Of a stretch of 64,000 bases of DNA, positions 49,379 to 58,180 are shown piece after piece. Numbering within the stretch: position 1 is the first letter of the stretch; every line of letters begins with the position of its first letter. The notes beneath the pieces were generated by a model that was not told where the DNA came from, did not search any database, and saw nothing but the letters and a program-made list of their open reading frames with translations. The DNA comes from Rhizobium grahamii CCGE 502. Lineage in GTDB: Bacteria > Pseudomonadota > Alphaproteobacteria > Rhizobiales > Rhizobiaceae. The position numbers and the translations under genes were made by a program. Where the stretch lies: the NCBI RefSeq assembly GCF_000298315.2, contig NZ_AEYE02000021.1:83402-147401 (forward strand), given 5' to 3'.

Positions 49379-50296
49379 AGCAATTTTTCGCTTGCGGAGG
49401 ATCAGTTCGCTGATCCCCAAGACAATGAGGCCGACCATCAGCGGAAGAAGAAAATAAATCACCCGAAAGGCGACAAGAGCACCAATCGAGGCGTTGCCTG
49501 GCAAAACGTGGTTGACCGTCGCCTCCAGCACGCCAAGGCCGCCCGGAACATGGGTGATAAGGATTGCGAGGTTGGCCAGGACGAAAGCCGTTGCTGTCTG
49601 GATGAAACTCGCATCGCCGCTCGCCGACAAGAGCTGGTGCAGGCAGGCCGCAACGAAAACGAAATTGAGGGTGCCAATAATGACCTGACCCAATGCCAAT
49701 CGGACATTGGGCATTTCGAAACTCCACCTCCAGAGCTTCAACTCCGATCGCAGCATTCCGGCCAAGATGACGTAAACGACGGGAACAGAGAGACAAAAGA
49801 TTCCCATCCACAGAAGTCTGGCGGAGCCGATGTGGAGGAGATTGCTCGCATCACCGGGATTGACGAGCAGCGCAAGGCCAGCCAGGGTCGACAGGCCGAT
49901 GCCAACAGTGACGCCGCAAAACAGGATTACCTTAGCCACCTCTTGGGTATCCAGACCCCAGCGGGAGTAGAAGCGATACCGTACGGCGCCGCTGCTGAGC
50001 GCTGCAACACCGAGATTGTGCCCGATCGAAAGACCTGTGAAGGAGCCAATCGCGGCCCGTGGATAGGTCAGTGGCTTGCCGGCGTAGCGCAATGCCATCC
50101 AATCAAAGCCGGTCAGGCACAAATAGGAAAGCGCACAGAACCCGAGGCTCGCCATCAGTCGGGCTTTCGGAATTGCCCCCATGGACTCCATGATTTCCCG
50201 AGGCGAATACCGATTGAAGACCTTGTAAACAAGATATGCTGCGAGAAGAAGGCCGAATACAAGGGTCAGATTGATGAAAATACGCTTGGCTGTCAT
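49328..50296 (-). CDS. YbhN/UPF0104-family membrane protein (lysylphosphatidylglycerol synthase TM-like)
   Basis: The protein has 322 residues from the ATG at 50296 (MTAKRIFINLTLVFGLLLAA); an in-frame extension to 50419 lacks a good start. It has about eight membrane segments, with SIGHNLGVAALSSGAVRYRF and HVPGGLGVLEATVNHVLPG, the marks of the UPF0104/LPG-flippase-like family. It is convergent to and overlaps the phospholipase D gene by 51 bases, and is divergent from the endonuclease-family gene. It is probably a lipid-handling membrane protein linked to the cardiolipin synthase. Confidence 0.88.
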   Translation of the reverse strand: MTAKRIFINLTLVFGLLLAAYLVYKVFNRYSPREIMESMGAIPKARLMASLGFCALSYLCLTGFDWMALRYAGKPLTYPRAAIGSFTGLSIGHNLGVAALSSGAVRYRFYSRWGLDTQEVAKVILFCGVTVGIGLSTLAGLALLVNPGDASNLLHIGSARLLWMGIFCLSVPVVYVILAGMLRSELKLWRWSFEMPNVRLALGQVIIGTLNFVFVAACLHQLLSASGDASFIQTATAFVLANLAILITHVPGGLGVLEATVNHVLPGNASIGALVAFRVIYFLLPLMVGLIVLGISELILRKRKIASTVSTQDATEAQAQSL

Positions 50297-50360
50297 GAAG
50301 GTTCCGATTGCATTGAAGCTGTCAATGGGAACGAAGTAATGCAACACGGGTTCCCGCCAA

Positions 50361-51173
50361 ATGAGCCCTTCAGCATCATTACCGGCCCCTCTGCGCGGAT
50401 TGAGGATCCTCACGTACAACGTTCACAGCTGCATCGGCATGGATCGACGTTTGGACCCGAACCGCATCGCAGAGGTTATCGCGCGATCGAAAGCCGACAT
50501 CATTGCCCTCCACGAGCTTGACGTCGGACGAAAGCGAACTGGAGGTGTCGATCAGGCTCACACCATCGCAACCCTTCTTAACATGGACGCTCACTTCCAT
50601 CCCACACTTCACGTTCAGGAAGAACGCTACGGCGATGCGATCTTGACAGCGCTTCCCACGAGACTGGTCAGGGCCGGGCCCCTGCCCTCGGTCGGCGAAA
50701 CGCGTGGCGCGATCTGGCTGGAGGTCCGTACATGGCACCGCGTAAATGTGATCAATACCCATCTTGGCTTGCGGGCAAGAGATCGAATGCAACAGCTTGC
50801 AACACTCCTCGGTGAGGAATGGATGGGCAGCGCCGCGTTCGGCGCGCTGCCTGCTATCATTTGTGGCGACCTCAACGCGGTGGCATCGTCCTCAGTTTAC
50901 CGGCGCCTGGCGCAGCGCTTTAAGGACGCGCAATTGCTGGCGGGTCGCAAGCCTCGGCCGACTTTTTCATCACGGTTTCCGATATTGCGTCTCGATCATA
51001 TCTTCGTGTCAAAAGAGTTCGGCGTCGCCGCATCGGACATATCGATCGACCGACTTGCCCGCCGGGCATCGGACCATTTACCGCTAATGGTTGAATTGGA
51101 TTTGCATGCTCCTGAAGGACTCGACGCTCTTGCCCGATGCGGCGGATCTCTCTGCGCACAACCGGCATATTGA
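50361..51173 (+). CDS. Endonuclease/exonuclease/phosphatase family protein (YbhP-like)
   Basis: The 270-residue EEP-fold protein has LRILTYNVHSCIGMDRR, DIIALHELDVGRKR (metal Glu), VNVINTHLGLRARDR, PAIICGDLNAVASS and ARRASDHLPLMVELDL (Asp/His). The family includes phosphodiesterases that act on nucleic acids and on inositol or sphingolipid phosphates. Next to a cardiolipin synthase-like gene and a YbhN-like gene, a lipid phosphodiesterase role is more likely than a nuclease role. It has its own promoter, divergent from the YbhN-like gene. Confidence 0.92.
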   Translation: MSPSASLPAPLRGLRILTYNVHSCIGMDRRLDPNRIAEVIARSKADIIALHELDVGRKRTGGVDQAHTIATLLNMDAHFHPTLHVQEERYGDAILTALPTRLVRAGPLPSVGETRGAIWLEVRTWHRVNVINTHLGLRARDRMQQLATLLGEEWMGSAAFGALPAIICGDLNAVASSSVYRRLAQRFKDAQLLAGRKPRPTFSSRFPILRLDHIFVSKEFGVAASDISIDRLARRASDHLPLMVELDLHAPEGLDALARCGGSLCAQPAY

Positions 51174-51479
51174 GATAGACTTGCCGTCTTATATCCGCAT
51201 GTGAAAAGCAACGGTGAGTGCAAGAGACTGTTGATCAATCCTCGGGTCGGGAACTAAAGGCGGCCAGCGCTGTTCGAAGTCATTAGAATATGCAAGCTGA
51301 ACAGCTCGACCAGAAGGCGACCGCACCACGGCTGGTAGGCAATGGCGCATCGAGGGACTTGCTGGCGCGCGAGCGGCTTGCACCCAGACGTGGCAAGGGA
51401 AGACCTCGGCTTTTGACCACCTCATCTAACTGCAGTTAACGCGGGGAGCTGCGCAAGCAGTTTAACAAGGATTTCTCGA

Positions 51480-51857
51480 CTGATACAGAAGGCGCCCCAG
51501 TCGTTCGCAGGCCGAACAATCCTGATTTTAGAGGAGGAACACCTTCTCGACGACGATACTCGTCTCATGCTCGAGGCGAGCGGCGCTATCGTAATCGCTG
51601 CACCATCGGTGCAGCGGGGCCTGAGTTTGTTGGAGAATCAGAACATTGATGCTGCAATCCTCGACCTACAGTTCGATGGCGACACAGTGTTTCCCATGGC
51701 GGAAAGGCTATTATCGCTCAACATTCCTTTTGTATTCGCTACTGCTTACGTCGATCCGGAACTGCCGGGTACCTATGGCGGCTTTCATCTTTGCGCGAGG
51801 GAGACGGAACTCCGGCATATTGGCGAGGCTCTCTTCGGAATTGGCGCCTCGACGTAA
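51480..51857 (+). CDS. Degenerate receiver-domain protein, start unclear
   Basis: The frame is open from about 51441 and reads RTILILEEEHLLDDDTRLML, then IDAAILDLQFDGDTVFPMAE and FVFATAYVDPELP. This is a response-regulator receiver with a likely acceptor Asp in AILDLQ. The usual Lys-Pro after the fifth strand is replaced by HLCARETE. No ATG, GTG or TTG lies upstream of the receiver beginning; the first ATG at 51567 would remove the first strand. It may use a CTG at 51480, or have lost its start. The ECF sigma factor follows it. Confidence 0.55.
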   Translation: MIQKAPQSFAGRTILILEEEHLLDDDTRLMLEASGAIVIAAPSVQRGLSLLENQNIDAAILDLQFDGDTVFPMAERLLSLNIPFVFATAYVDPELPGTYGGFHLCARETELRHIGEALFGIGAST

Positions 51858-51962
51858 GTGTCCACCTGTCGATCCGTGCGGTTTCGTACGCAAGGAATGA
51901 AGCCGGAACGAAGTCCTCCATTAGCCCTTCTCCTCCTATATCTCCAAGGGAAGGCCATATCA

Positions 51963-52448
51963 GTGTATAGTTCAACCGATTCCGTACGGCGGGAAATCGT
52001 GGATCTGATGCCGGCGTTGCGTGCATTTGCGAGGACCTTTTACCGGAACCCCGCCGATGCCGACGACCTCGTTCAAGAAACCTTGATCCGCGCGCTTATT
52101 CACCTTGATCGTTACAAGGATGGAACCCGGCTCAAGTCCTGGCTTTTCACAATCATGCGTAACTGCTTCTGCACGCGCTATCGTTTGACGAAAAGAGAAG
52201 CCGTTGGGGCCGTGGAATGTGTGTCGTTGCGTGAAAGCGTTCAGCCAGACCAGGAGTGGCACATCCGAGGCCACGAGTTGGAGGCCGCTTGCGTGCGCCT
52301 GCCTGAGATATATCGCGGCGCGTTCGAGTTCGTTTTCATTGACGGGCGCAGTTACGAGGAAGCAGCCGATCATTTCCATTGCCCCATCGGCACCATCAAA
52401 AGTCGTGTGAATCGCGCACGCCGACACTTGATGAGTGCCTTGTCCTAG
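51963..52448 (+). CDS. ECF sigma factor
   Basis: The start is taken at the GTG at 51963 (VYSSTDSVRREIVDLMPALR), which follows AAGGGAAGG. An in-frame extension to a GTG at 51858 is unlikely. The 161-residue protein has region 2 (RTFYRNPADADDLVQETLIR, KSWLFTIMRNCFCTRYR) and region 4 (RLPEIYRGAFEFVFIDGRSY, HFHCPIGTIKSRVNRARR), so it is a minimal ECF sigma factor. No anti-sigma gene is adjacent. The receiver-like gene just upstream may be linked to its control (inference). Confidence 0.92.
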   Translation: MYSSTDSVRREIVDLMPALRAFARTFYRNPADADDLVQETLIRALIHLDRYKDGTRLKSWLFTIMRNCFCTRYRLTKREAVGAVECVSLRESVQPDQEWHIRGHELEAACVRLPEIYRGAFEFVFIDGRSYEEAADHFHCPIGTIKSRVNRARRHLMSALS

Positions 52449-52699
52449 CGGGGCGTCAGGGAGATCGCGGATCGCGCCTTTTTAAGAGACCTCAATGCCT
52501 CGCCATCCGGTGCCGTTAGGGCTTGCTGTGACACCCATGCCTGCAGCGGCCACAGCCGATCTAGCAGTCGCAGCACCACAGTCATCGGTATGTTTGAAGA
52601 ATGTGGGAACGGGATAGAGTGTTGCGCGTTCGGCATTTTGTCGGGCACCTTCCGTCCTTCCTTGCTCGGCAAATGACCCGTGCCTCGGGAGTGAACTTG

Positions 52700-53023
52700 A
52701 TGATACTGGGTAGTCAGATAAAGGCGGCTAGAGCTCTTTTGGATTGGCAGGTGGCCGACCTGGCCAATGCTTCAGGCGTGAGCGTCGGCGCCATCGAAGA
52801 TCTGGAAAACCGGAAAGGGACAATTGCCGACGATACAGCGATGCTACAGGACATTATCGCGTCGGTGGAGCGCGGCGGCGTCCGATTCATCATAGAACAT
52901 TCAAGCGAGGGGGGACCCGGAGTTCGCTTCCGGCCAGCGGAGAGGGTCTTCACTGATGAAAGGGACACGGTTCAGTACAAGGAATATCTCGTTAACGATG
53001 CGCCGCCCGGTGCGGGAGGGTAA
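52700..53023 (+). CDS. Xre-like helix-turn-helix protein
   Basis: The ATG at 52700 (MILGSQIKAARALLDWQVAD) starts a product of 107 residues. An upstream ATG at 52673 is possible. The HTH is GSQIKAARALLDWQVADLAN and ASGVSVGAIEDLENRKGTIA, typical of small rhizobial Xre-type regulators. The C-terminal 45 residues are a short beta domain (GVRFIIEHSSEGGPGVRFRP). A link to the downstream toxin-antitoxin pair is not supported by sequence. Confidence 0.7.
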   Translation: MILGSQIKAARALLDWQVADLANASGVSVGAIEDLENRKGTIADDTAMLQDIIASVERGGVRFIIEHSSEGGPGVRFRPAERVFTDERDTVQYKEYLVNDAPPGAGG

Positions 53024-53255
53024 TCCTGTTCCCGGGTCCGTTCTGGCCGCCCAAGGAAAGACGGCTGTTAGTCTCCATCGTCGTTCAATCGATCGCTGAT
53101 ACAGCGCTATGCCCAATAGGAGGCGGCAGCAGATCAGGATGATCGCCGCGAGCCCGGTAAGCAGCACGAGCTCGCGATCCGCTGGTTTGAGTCTTAAGCG
53201 ATTCCTGACTTAAAGTGGGGTAGTAGCTAGTGGCGGCTGAGTTTTCTTTACGAAC

Positions 53256-53299
53256 TTGACGAACTTATCCATCTTTGCCATATAGGTATTTCTGTATGG
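53256..53299 (+). promoter_or_regulatory. Promoter and autoregulatory operator of the Xre-RES operon
   Basis: TTGACG at 53256-53261 (-35) and ATATAG at 53280-53285 (-10) are separated by 18 bases. An inverted repeat with CCATA at 53278-53282 and TATGG at 53295-53299 covers the -10, with inner matches AG/CT and AT/AT. It is the expected place for binding by the antitoxin. GGAGG at 53298-53302 precedes the antitoxin ATG. Confidence 0.6.
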
Positions 53300-53309
53300 A
53301 GGACATGTC

Positions 53310-54062
53310 ATGGCATCTCCCAAGGCAAAACCAAGCATCAAAGACGGCTCGGCCCGCAGGGATGGACCAGCTAGGTCCATGGCGTTTTTCCTGGCGACGG
53401 GCGCGGGAGCGCTGCCAGAAGGTATGAGCGGCTTCAAAATCAAAGTCCCGGACAGTGCGACCAAGGTCCTGTCCGACAAGCCGAAGCGCGTGCAGGCTCT
53501 GCTACAGCAATATGGTCAGGCGATTTCCAGGAGTCGAACCGCCGGCAGGCGTGTGAGCTTCCGGGTTGACGTCGATCCTGAAGGCGACATGGTCGTCACC
53601 CCGGTCGAAGACGAGGTATTGGCCGCCCCTACTGTGGCTGAGCACGCGAGCACCGCAGACGCTGGCCTCGAGCAGGCTCTTGCCGCAGCACGGGCACGCG
53701 GACGCTCGAAAGCCGCAGAAATCCTCGAGCGCGGCGATATGCTCAGCGCTGACGAGTTTGCACGCCTGCTCGGAACGACGCGCGTGACAATCAATACCAA
53801 GCGGCAAAACGGGCAGGTGCTCGGGCTCGATGGCGCCAAGCGCGGGTATCGCTTTCCCGATTGGCAGCTCGATTCTGATGGCAAGCCATTTGCTGCACTG
53901 TCTATTCTCCACGAGAGGCTCGGTGGTGCCTGGGCGGTCTATCGCTTCCTGGTCCAGCCGCATGGTGAACTTGACGGTCTTACGGGTCGTGAAGCTCTGG
54001 AGCGTGGGCGGACTGAAGAGGCGATCTCGGCTGCGGAAAGCGTTGGGCGAGATTTCCGCTAA
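53310..54062 (+). CDS. Xre/MbcA/ParS-family antitoxin (long form)
   Basis: The 250-residue protein has a basic, Ala/Gly-rich N-terminal region and a DNA-binding centre near residues 130-165 (EILERGDMLSADEFARLLGT, TTRVTINTKRQNGQVLG). It ends with the toxin-binding MbcA/ParS-type segment FPDWQLDSDGKPF, then HERLGGAWAVYRFLVQPHGE. It neutralises the RES toxin encoded directly after it: the toxin ATG abuts the TAA stop. The operator over the -10 implies autorepression. At 250 residues it is longer than most MbcA-type antitoxins (110-150), because of the N-terminal part. Confidence 0.8.
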   Translation: MASPKAKPSIKDGSARRDGPARSMAFFLATGAGALPEGMSGFKIKVPDSATKVLSDKPKRVQALLQQYGQAISRSRTAGRRVSFRVDVDPEGDMVVTPVEDEVLAAPTVAEHASTADAGLEQALAAARARGRSKAAEILERGDMLSADEFARLLGTTRVTINTKRQNGQVLGLDGAKRGYRFPDWQLDSDGKPFAALSILHERLGGAWAVYRFLVQPHGELDGLTGREALERGRTEEAISAAESVGRDFR

Positions 54063-54677
54063 ATGGGAAATGCACTACCGCCCGCCGGCTTCGAAACGGC
54101 AAGCCTGCATCTACATGTCGTTGCGCCCGGCTCACGGTTCGGCCGCATCCATCTCGCGAGATACCCTGACCCGCTCGGCTTCGGAAAGACGCCGAGCCGC
54201 TTCAGCGACCCGCGGCGCCGAAGGGCCGAAAATCGCTTTGGCGTGCTCTACATGGGTGACACCGTCAAGGTATGCTTTCTCGAAGCTTTGCTGAGGGATC
54301 AGCGCGATGGGTTGATCGGAGATCTGCCAATTGCCGAGTCAGAGTTGCGTGACCGACAGTTCGCTCAGATCGAGGTGATCGACCCACTGACAATGGTTGA
54401 TCTGCGCGACGATGGAGCGATCAAGATGGGTGTGCCGACGGATGTGGCAAAATCCACCAAGCAATCCCTTGCTCGCGAGTGGGCAGTCGCATTCCATGAA
54501 CATCGAGTTCAGGTCGACGGCATCATTTATCCCTCGAGGCTAAACGGACACACGAATGTTGCAGTGTTCGATCGAGCCATTGGCAAGCTGAAGGCTGTCG
54601 GCGCGACAAGGCTGATACGGGCGCCGGGTCTCGCGAATGTGCTCGATGACCTGAACGTTGCGATTATCGATCCCTGA
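54063..54677 (+). CDS. RES-domain toxin (NAD+-consuming family)
   Basis: The 204-residue protein has the RES motifs: GRIHLARYPDPLGF and SRFSDPR at the N-terminus (Arg about 28-33), VLYMGDTVKVCFLEALLRD (Tyr 63, Glu 74), and IIYPSRLNG (Ser 158). Known relatives are the MbcT NAD+ phosphorylase and ParT. The Arg, Glu and Ser positions fit the family, so the toxin is probably active. It starts immediately after the antitoxin stop and is expressed from the same promoter. Confidence 0.88.
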   Translation: MGNALPPAGFETASLHLHVVAPGSRFGRIHLARYPDPLGFGKTPSRFSDPRRRRAENRFGVLYMGDTVKVCFLEALLRDQRDGLIGDLPIAESELRDRQFAQIEVIDPLTMVDLRDDGAIKMGVPTDVAKSTKQSLAREWAVAFHEHRVQVDGIIYPSRLNGHTNVAVFDRAIGKLKAVGATRLIRAPGLANVLDDLNVAIIDP

Positions 54678-54981
54678 TCCCGTAGTCGCGTTCAGAGTTG
54701 ATCGACAGGTCATTTCTGACCGCCAATCCTCGACAGATCGATCCTGATACCCGCCGCACCGATATCGCTTGTGTTTGGAGGTTCGTCCTCAGTTTCTGCC
54801 TGCGGCGCTCCGCAGACACGCTGTGGGACCTGATGCAGCTCCGCGACAGGCCCGGCGTGTATCCACATCCGCCGGGCTTTGATTTGGTGGTGGGCTGAAG
54901 TTTATTGCTTCGGCCTTGTCGGTTGAGTGCGACTACAAGCCTACGCCATCATTGCGGCTGGAGTTGATCGCGAGACGAGAG

Positions 54982-55269
54982 CTATCTTACGCAGTCGAGC
55001 TTTCCCCTGCCGGAGTTGGACCGATCCGTTCTGACATCCTTGCGCCTGTGACAATCTTCCTGTTTCGTGGTGCCTGTCGGCGAGGGACCGATCTTTTGGC
55101 TGTCTGTGGCGACGCTGCCGAAGCTCGGATTGGTGATGGCCTCTTCTGAAGGGATCTCACTATGATCGTCAAATGCCGGCCCGACCTGATCCGGCAGGGA
55201 CTGGGCATGGGCGGTGGGGTAAAGGCCAAAGGTCAAGGCCACATAAACTGCAAGGTCGAACCGGCGCAT
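54982..55269 (-). CDS. Small exported hypothetical protein
   Basis: The ATG at 55269 follows AAAGGAG, a strong ribosome site. The 95-residue product has a signal peptide (MRRFDLAVYVALTFGLYPTA, cleavage after AHA). The mature part QSLPDQVGPAFDDHSEIPSE is followed by Ser/Thr/Gly-rich sequence, ending with Arg-rich residues. It resembles the many short exported rhizobial proteins of unknown function. Its frame is open well upstream of the ATG, but that part is not a leader. Confidence 0.6.
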   Translation of the reverse strand: MRRFDLAVYVALTFGLYPTAHAQSLPDQVGPAFDDHSEIPSEEAITNPSFGSVATDSQKIGPSPTGTTKQEDCHRRKDVRTDRSNSGRGKLDCVR

Positions 55270-55337
55270 GGCATTTCTCCTTTGGAGATAAATTCTACAC
55301 TGGATAGCTGCTCCTGAAAATCGCCCGCAAAGGAGGA

Positions 55338-55875
55338 TTGACGTCAGGTGCCAATCGCGCCGACCGAAATGAAGGACACAAGCACGGGATTTCAGAAGCA
55401 ACGTTTTATAATTGGAAAGCCAAATACGGCGACATGGAAGTCTCGGAAGCGAAGCGTCTGAAGGCGCTTGAGGGCGAGAATACCAGGTTAAAGAAGTTGC
55501 TGGCCGAGCAGATGCTGGATGCAGCCGCACTCCGCGAGCTTCTTGCAAAAAAATGGTGGGGCCTGCCGCCAAGCGTGAAGCCGTCACCCATCTGAAGGCC
55601 GTCATGGGCCTTTCGGAGCGTCGGGCCTGCCAGATCATATCCGCCGACCGCAAGACGATCCGTTATCGGTCCAGTCGACCGCCGGAGGTCGATCTGCGAG
55701 CGAAGCTGCGCGACCTCGCCAACGAGCGGCGGCGTTTCGGCTACCGTCGGCTGTTCATCCTGCTTCGGCGGGATGGAGAGCCGTCCGGCGTTAATCGCAT
55801 CTATCGGCTGTATCGCGAGGAAGGGCTTTCCGTTCGCAAGCGGAAGGCCCGACCCCGTGCTGTCCGCATGGGGTT
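55338..55875 (+). mobile_element. IS3-family insertion sequence remnant (truncated orfA and orfB)
   Basis: The first frame gives the C-terminal part of an OrfA protein (KHGISEATFYNWKAKYGDME, then a leucine-zipper region EAKRLKALEGENTRLKKLLA). Its first 25 or so residues are missing, so the HTH is incomplete. The second frame (55553) overlaps OrfA as in -1 frameshifted IS3 elements and gives the HTH and linker of OrfB (LKAVMGLSERRACQIISADR, RRFGYRRLFILLRRDG). It is cut off near KARPRA at about 55870, before the DDE catalytic core. It cannot transpose. Confidence 0.8.
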
Positions 55876-56115
55876 CTCGCAGGTTCGAGATCACATCAGC
55901 CTAACGTCAGCCAACCTCAGCACTCAAGGCCGTGCCGTAACTATCACCATGGATTTGTTCTGCCCGGAAATTTGCCCCGGTTACGTAAGTGGGGCAGATT
56001 GAGTGGCAGGTTTTTCCGTCTATGGAACAGAGATGTGTGTATAAGCGCACGCTTTTATAGATGCCTATCGTCGCGAGGGATTCCCGGCTGGGGCAAATCA
56101 TGATTCAGTCGTGGG

Positions 56116-57726
56116 ATGACGAAGAAATCGCTTCCCTCGTCTGAGCCCGCCGATACGCTTTCGCTGAATGCGTTGCGCAGCATGGTGGCTGGACTTATTG
56201 ATCAAGTCGCCGCTCTTTCAGCGGAGGTAAAAAAGCTTCGCGAAGAGAACGCCACCCTTCGCGAAGAGAACGCAGAACTTCGTCTGGAAAACACCCGTTT
56301 AAAGGTGGACAACCAGTTACTGCGTGACGAAATCGCACGGTTAAGAAATCTGCGCCACGCCCGCCCTTTCGCCCTTCCGGCATGGAGAAGGCAACGGATG
56401 TCAGTGCAGGCGACAAGAAAGCGGGGAAGAAGGCGCCGCGTGGCCCGAAGCGCGATGTCGAGCGGACAAGCCGGGAAGAGATTTTACGCGTCAGCGTTCC
56501 GGCTGGCTCGCGTTTCAAAGGATATAAAAGCTGCTTTGTACGCGATGTGGTGCTTGCGGCCGAGCTGTGCACTATCGACGCGAATGCTGGATCACCCCTG
56601 ACGGTAGGATGGTTACTGCATCGCTGCCGCAAGGCATCGTAGGTGGTTGTGGCGCGAACCTTAGGCGGCTTTGCCTGATGCTGCATACCTAGGGACAGGT
56701 GGCCACAGGGCGGCTGACGACCTTGTTGAACGATATCGGCGTCGACATATCGAAGCGCCAGGTCGTGCGCCTTCTGACCAAGGGACTGGATGGCTTTGTC
56801 GTTGAGGATATGTCGGTGCTACATGCCGGCATGGTGTCCGCACCTTATGTCACAGTCGACGACACCGGCGCTTGTCACGCCCATGATAATTTCTACACCA
56901 CCCAGATTGGCGGCGAACACTTTGCGGTGTTCCGCACAACCGCATCGAAGTCGCGGCTGAATTTCCTATCGCTGCTGTGCGGCAGTTATCACGACTATGT
57001 CCTCAACGACGCCGCATTTGACTATTTACAAGGCCACCCTTCCTCTGTGGCCGTGACTGCCAGATTGCGAGCACCTGAGCCGATGCGCTTTTGCAACCAG
57101 GTGCCCTTTCTCGAATACCTGGCAGGACAAGGCGTCGACATCTTCGACAAGGCTGCGGTCCGCATTCTGGGGGAAGCGGCTACCTGGGGTTCCATCCACC
57201 ATCACGGCCTTGTGGGCGACACGGTAATCATCTCCGACGATGCCGGCCAGTTTGGTATTGGCAATCATGCTTTGTGCTGGGTTCACGCCGAACGCCTTCT
57301 GCAAAAGCTGATGCCTGTAAAGCCGAAGCACGCGAAATCTGTTGCAAAAGCCGTCACCAGAGGCTGCCAGCGGATTCCGCCAAAGGTTCGACAGGATTTT
57401 TACCCTACACACCGGCATGCAGAGCTTGACGCATTGCTGGCACGTCTTCACCGGCGCAAACATGAACTGCTGCGGGTGCTCGATTGGCCGACGATCCCGT
57501 TGCACACCAACGCATCAGAGAACGACTTGCGCAGCTTCGTTACCAAGCGAAAGATCTCCCGCGGCACTGTCAGCCGCGACGGCCGCGTTGCCCGTGACAC
57601 CATGCTTGGTTTGATGAAGACCTACCGAAGCTTAGGCTTTCTTTCTATCACTACCTCGGCCACCGGCTCGGCATTTGCGGTGAGGTCATCCCGCCGCTTG
57701 CCAACCTTGTCGCTGCGAAAGCCTAA
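56116..57726 (+). mobile_element. IS66-type transposase gene, decayed
   Basis: The transposase is spread over three frames. The first frame is a coiled-coil N-terminus (LIDQVAALSAEVKKLREENA). It shifts near 56357 to MEKATDVSAGDKKAGKKAPR and VPAGSRFKGYKSCFVRDVVL, then near 56569 to a frame with HYRRECWITPDG. That frame has a TAG at 56690-56692. The last long stretch (56699-57640) has TVDDTGACHAHDNFYTTQIG and LHTNASENDLRSFVTKRKIS of the DDE core, with an internal deletion near 57330-57410. A last shift near 57638 leads to SFYHYLGHRLG and a stop at 57724-57726. The assignment to IS66 is by resemblance. Confidence 0.75.
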
Positions 57727-58180
57727 CGGCGCCCCTCCCGGGAAATGACGCGACGGTTCGCTCTCACTCTCCACCGGCCATACCAGCCGCTTGCCACCAG
57801 CACCCCGATTGCTGGTAAGAGGCTCGCCTATCTCGACTGCCCAATACGACAGCACGGCCTCCAGATCTGCCCCGGCTACCGGTGTCTGCAGAGGATACGG
57901 AATAAGTAACCGGTTCTGTTTCTTGAACATAGAAAGCGTAACGGAAGTAAACGGGGCCTTCTCTTCCGCCTGTTCGTATGCGCCGTCATCGCCCGCACTG
58001 GAGGATGCAAAGGTGAGGTCGAGAAAGGCGAGCACCCGCTCGCACATGCCCCCGCAAAGCCAGCGGGCCTCTTGAGCGCTCTGGCATTCTTATACAAAAC
58101 ATCATCAAAACCGTCCATCGAATTTCGCCAGGATCGCCGCAAAAGTGGTGTTTTCAGCGCGGTTTGCGGGCTGCGCCATC
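57727..58180. other. Region between the IS remnant and repC
   Basis: About 450 bases. On the minus strand a 141-codon frame runs from an ATG at 58047 to 57622 (RLLIPYPLQTPVAGADLEAV, then KRLVWPVESE), but its last part overlaps the IS66-type element and the upstream signals are weak. It may be the remains of a gene cut by the insertion. Nothing else is supported here. Confidence 0.35.
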
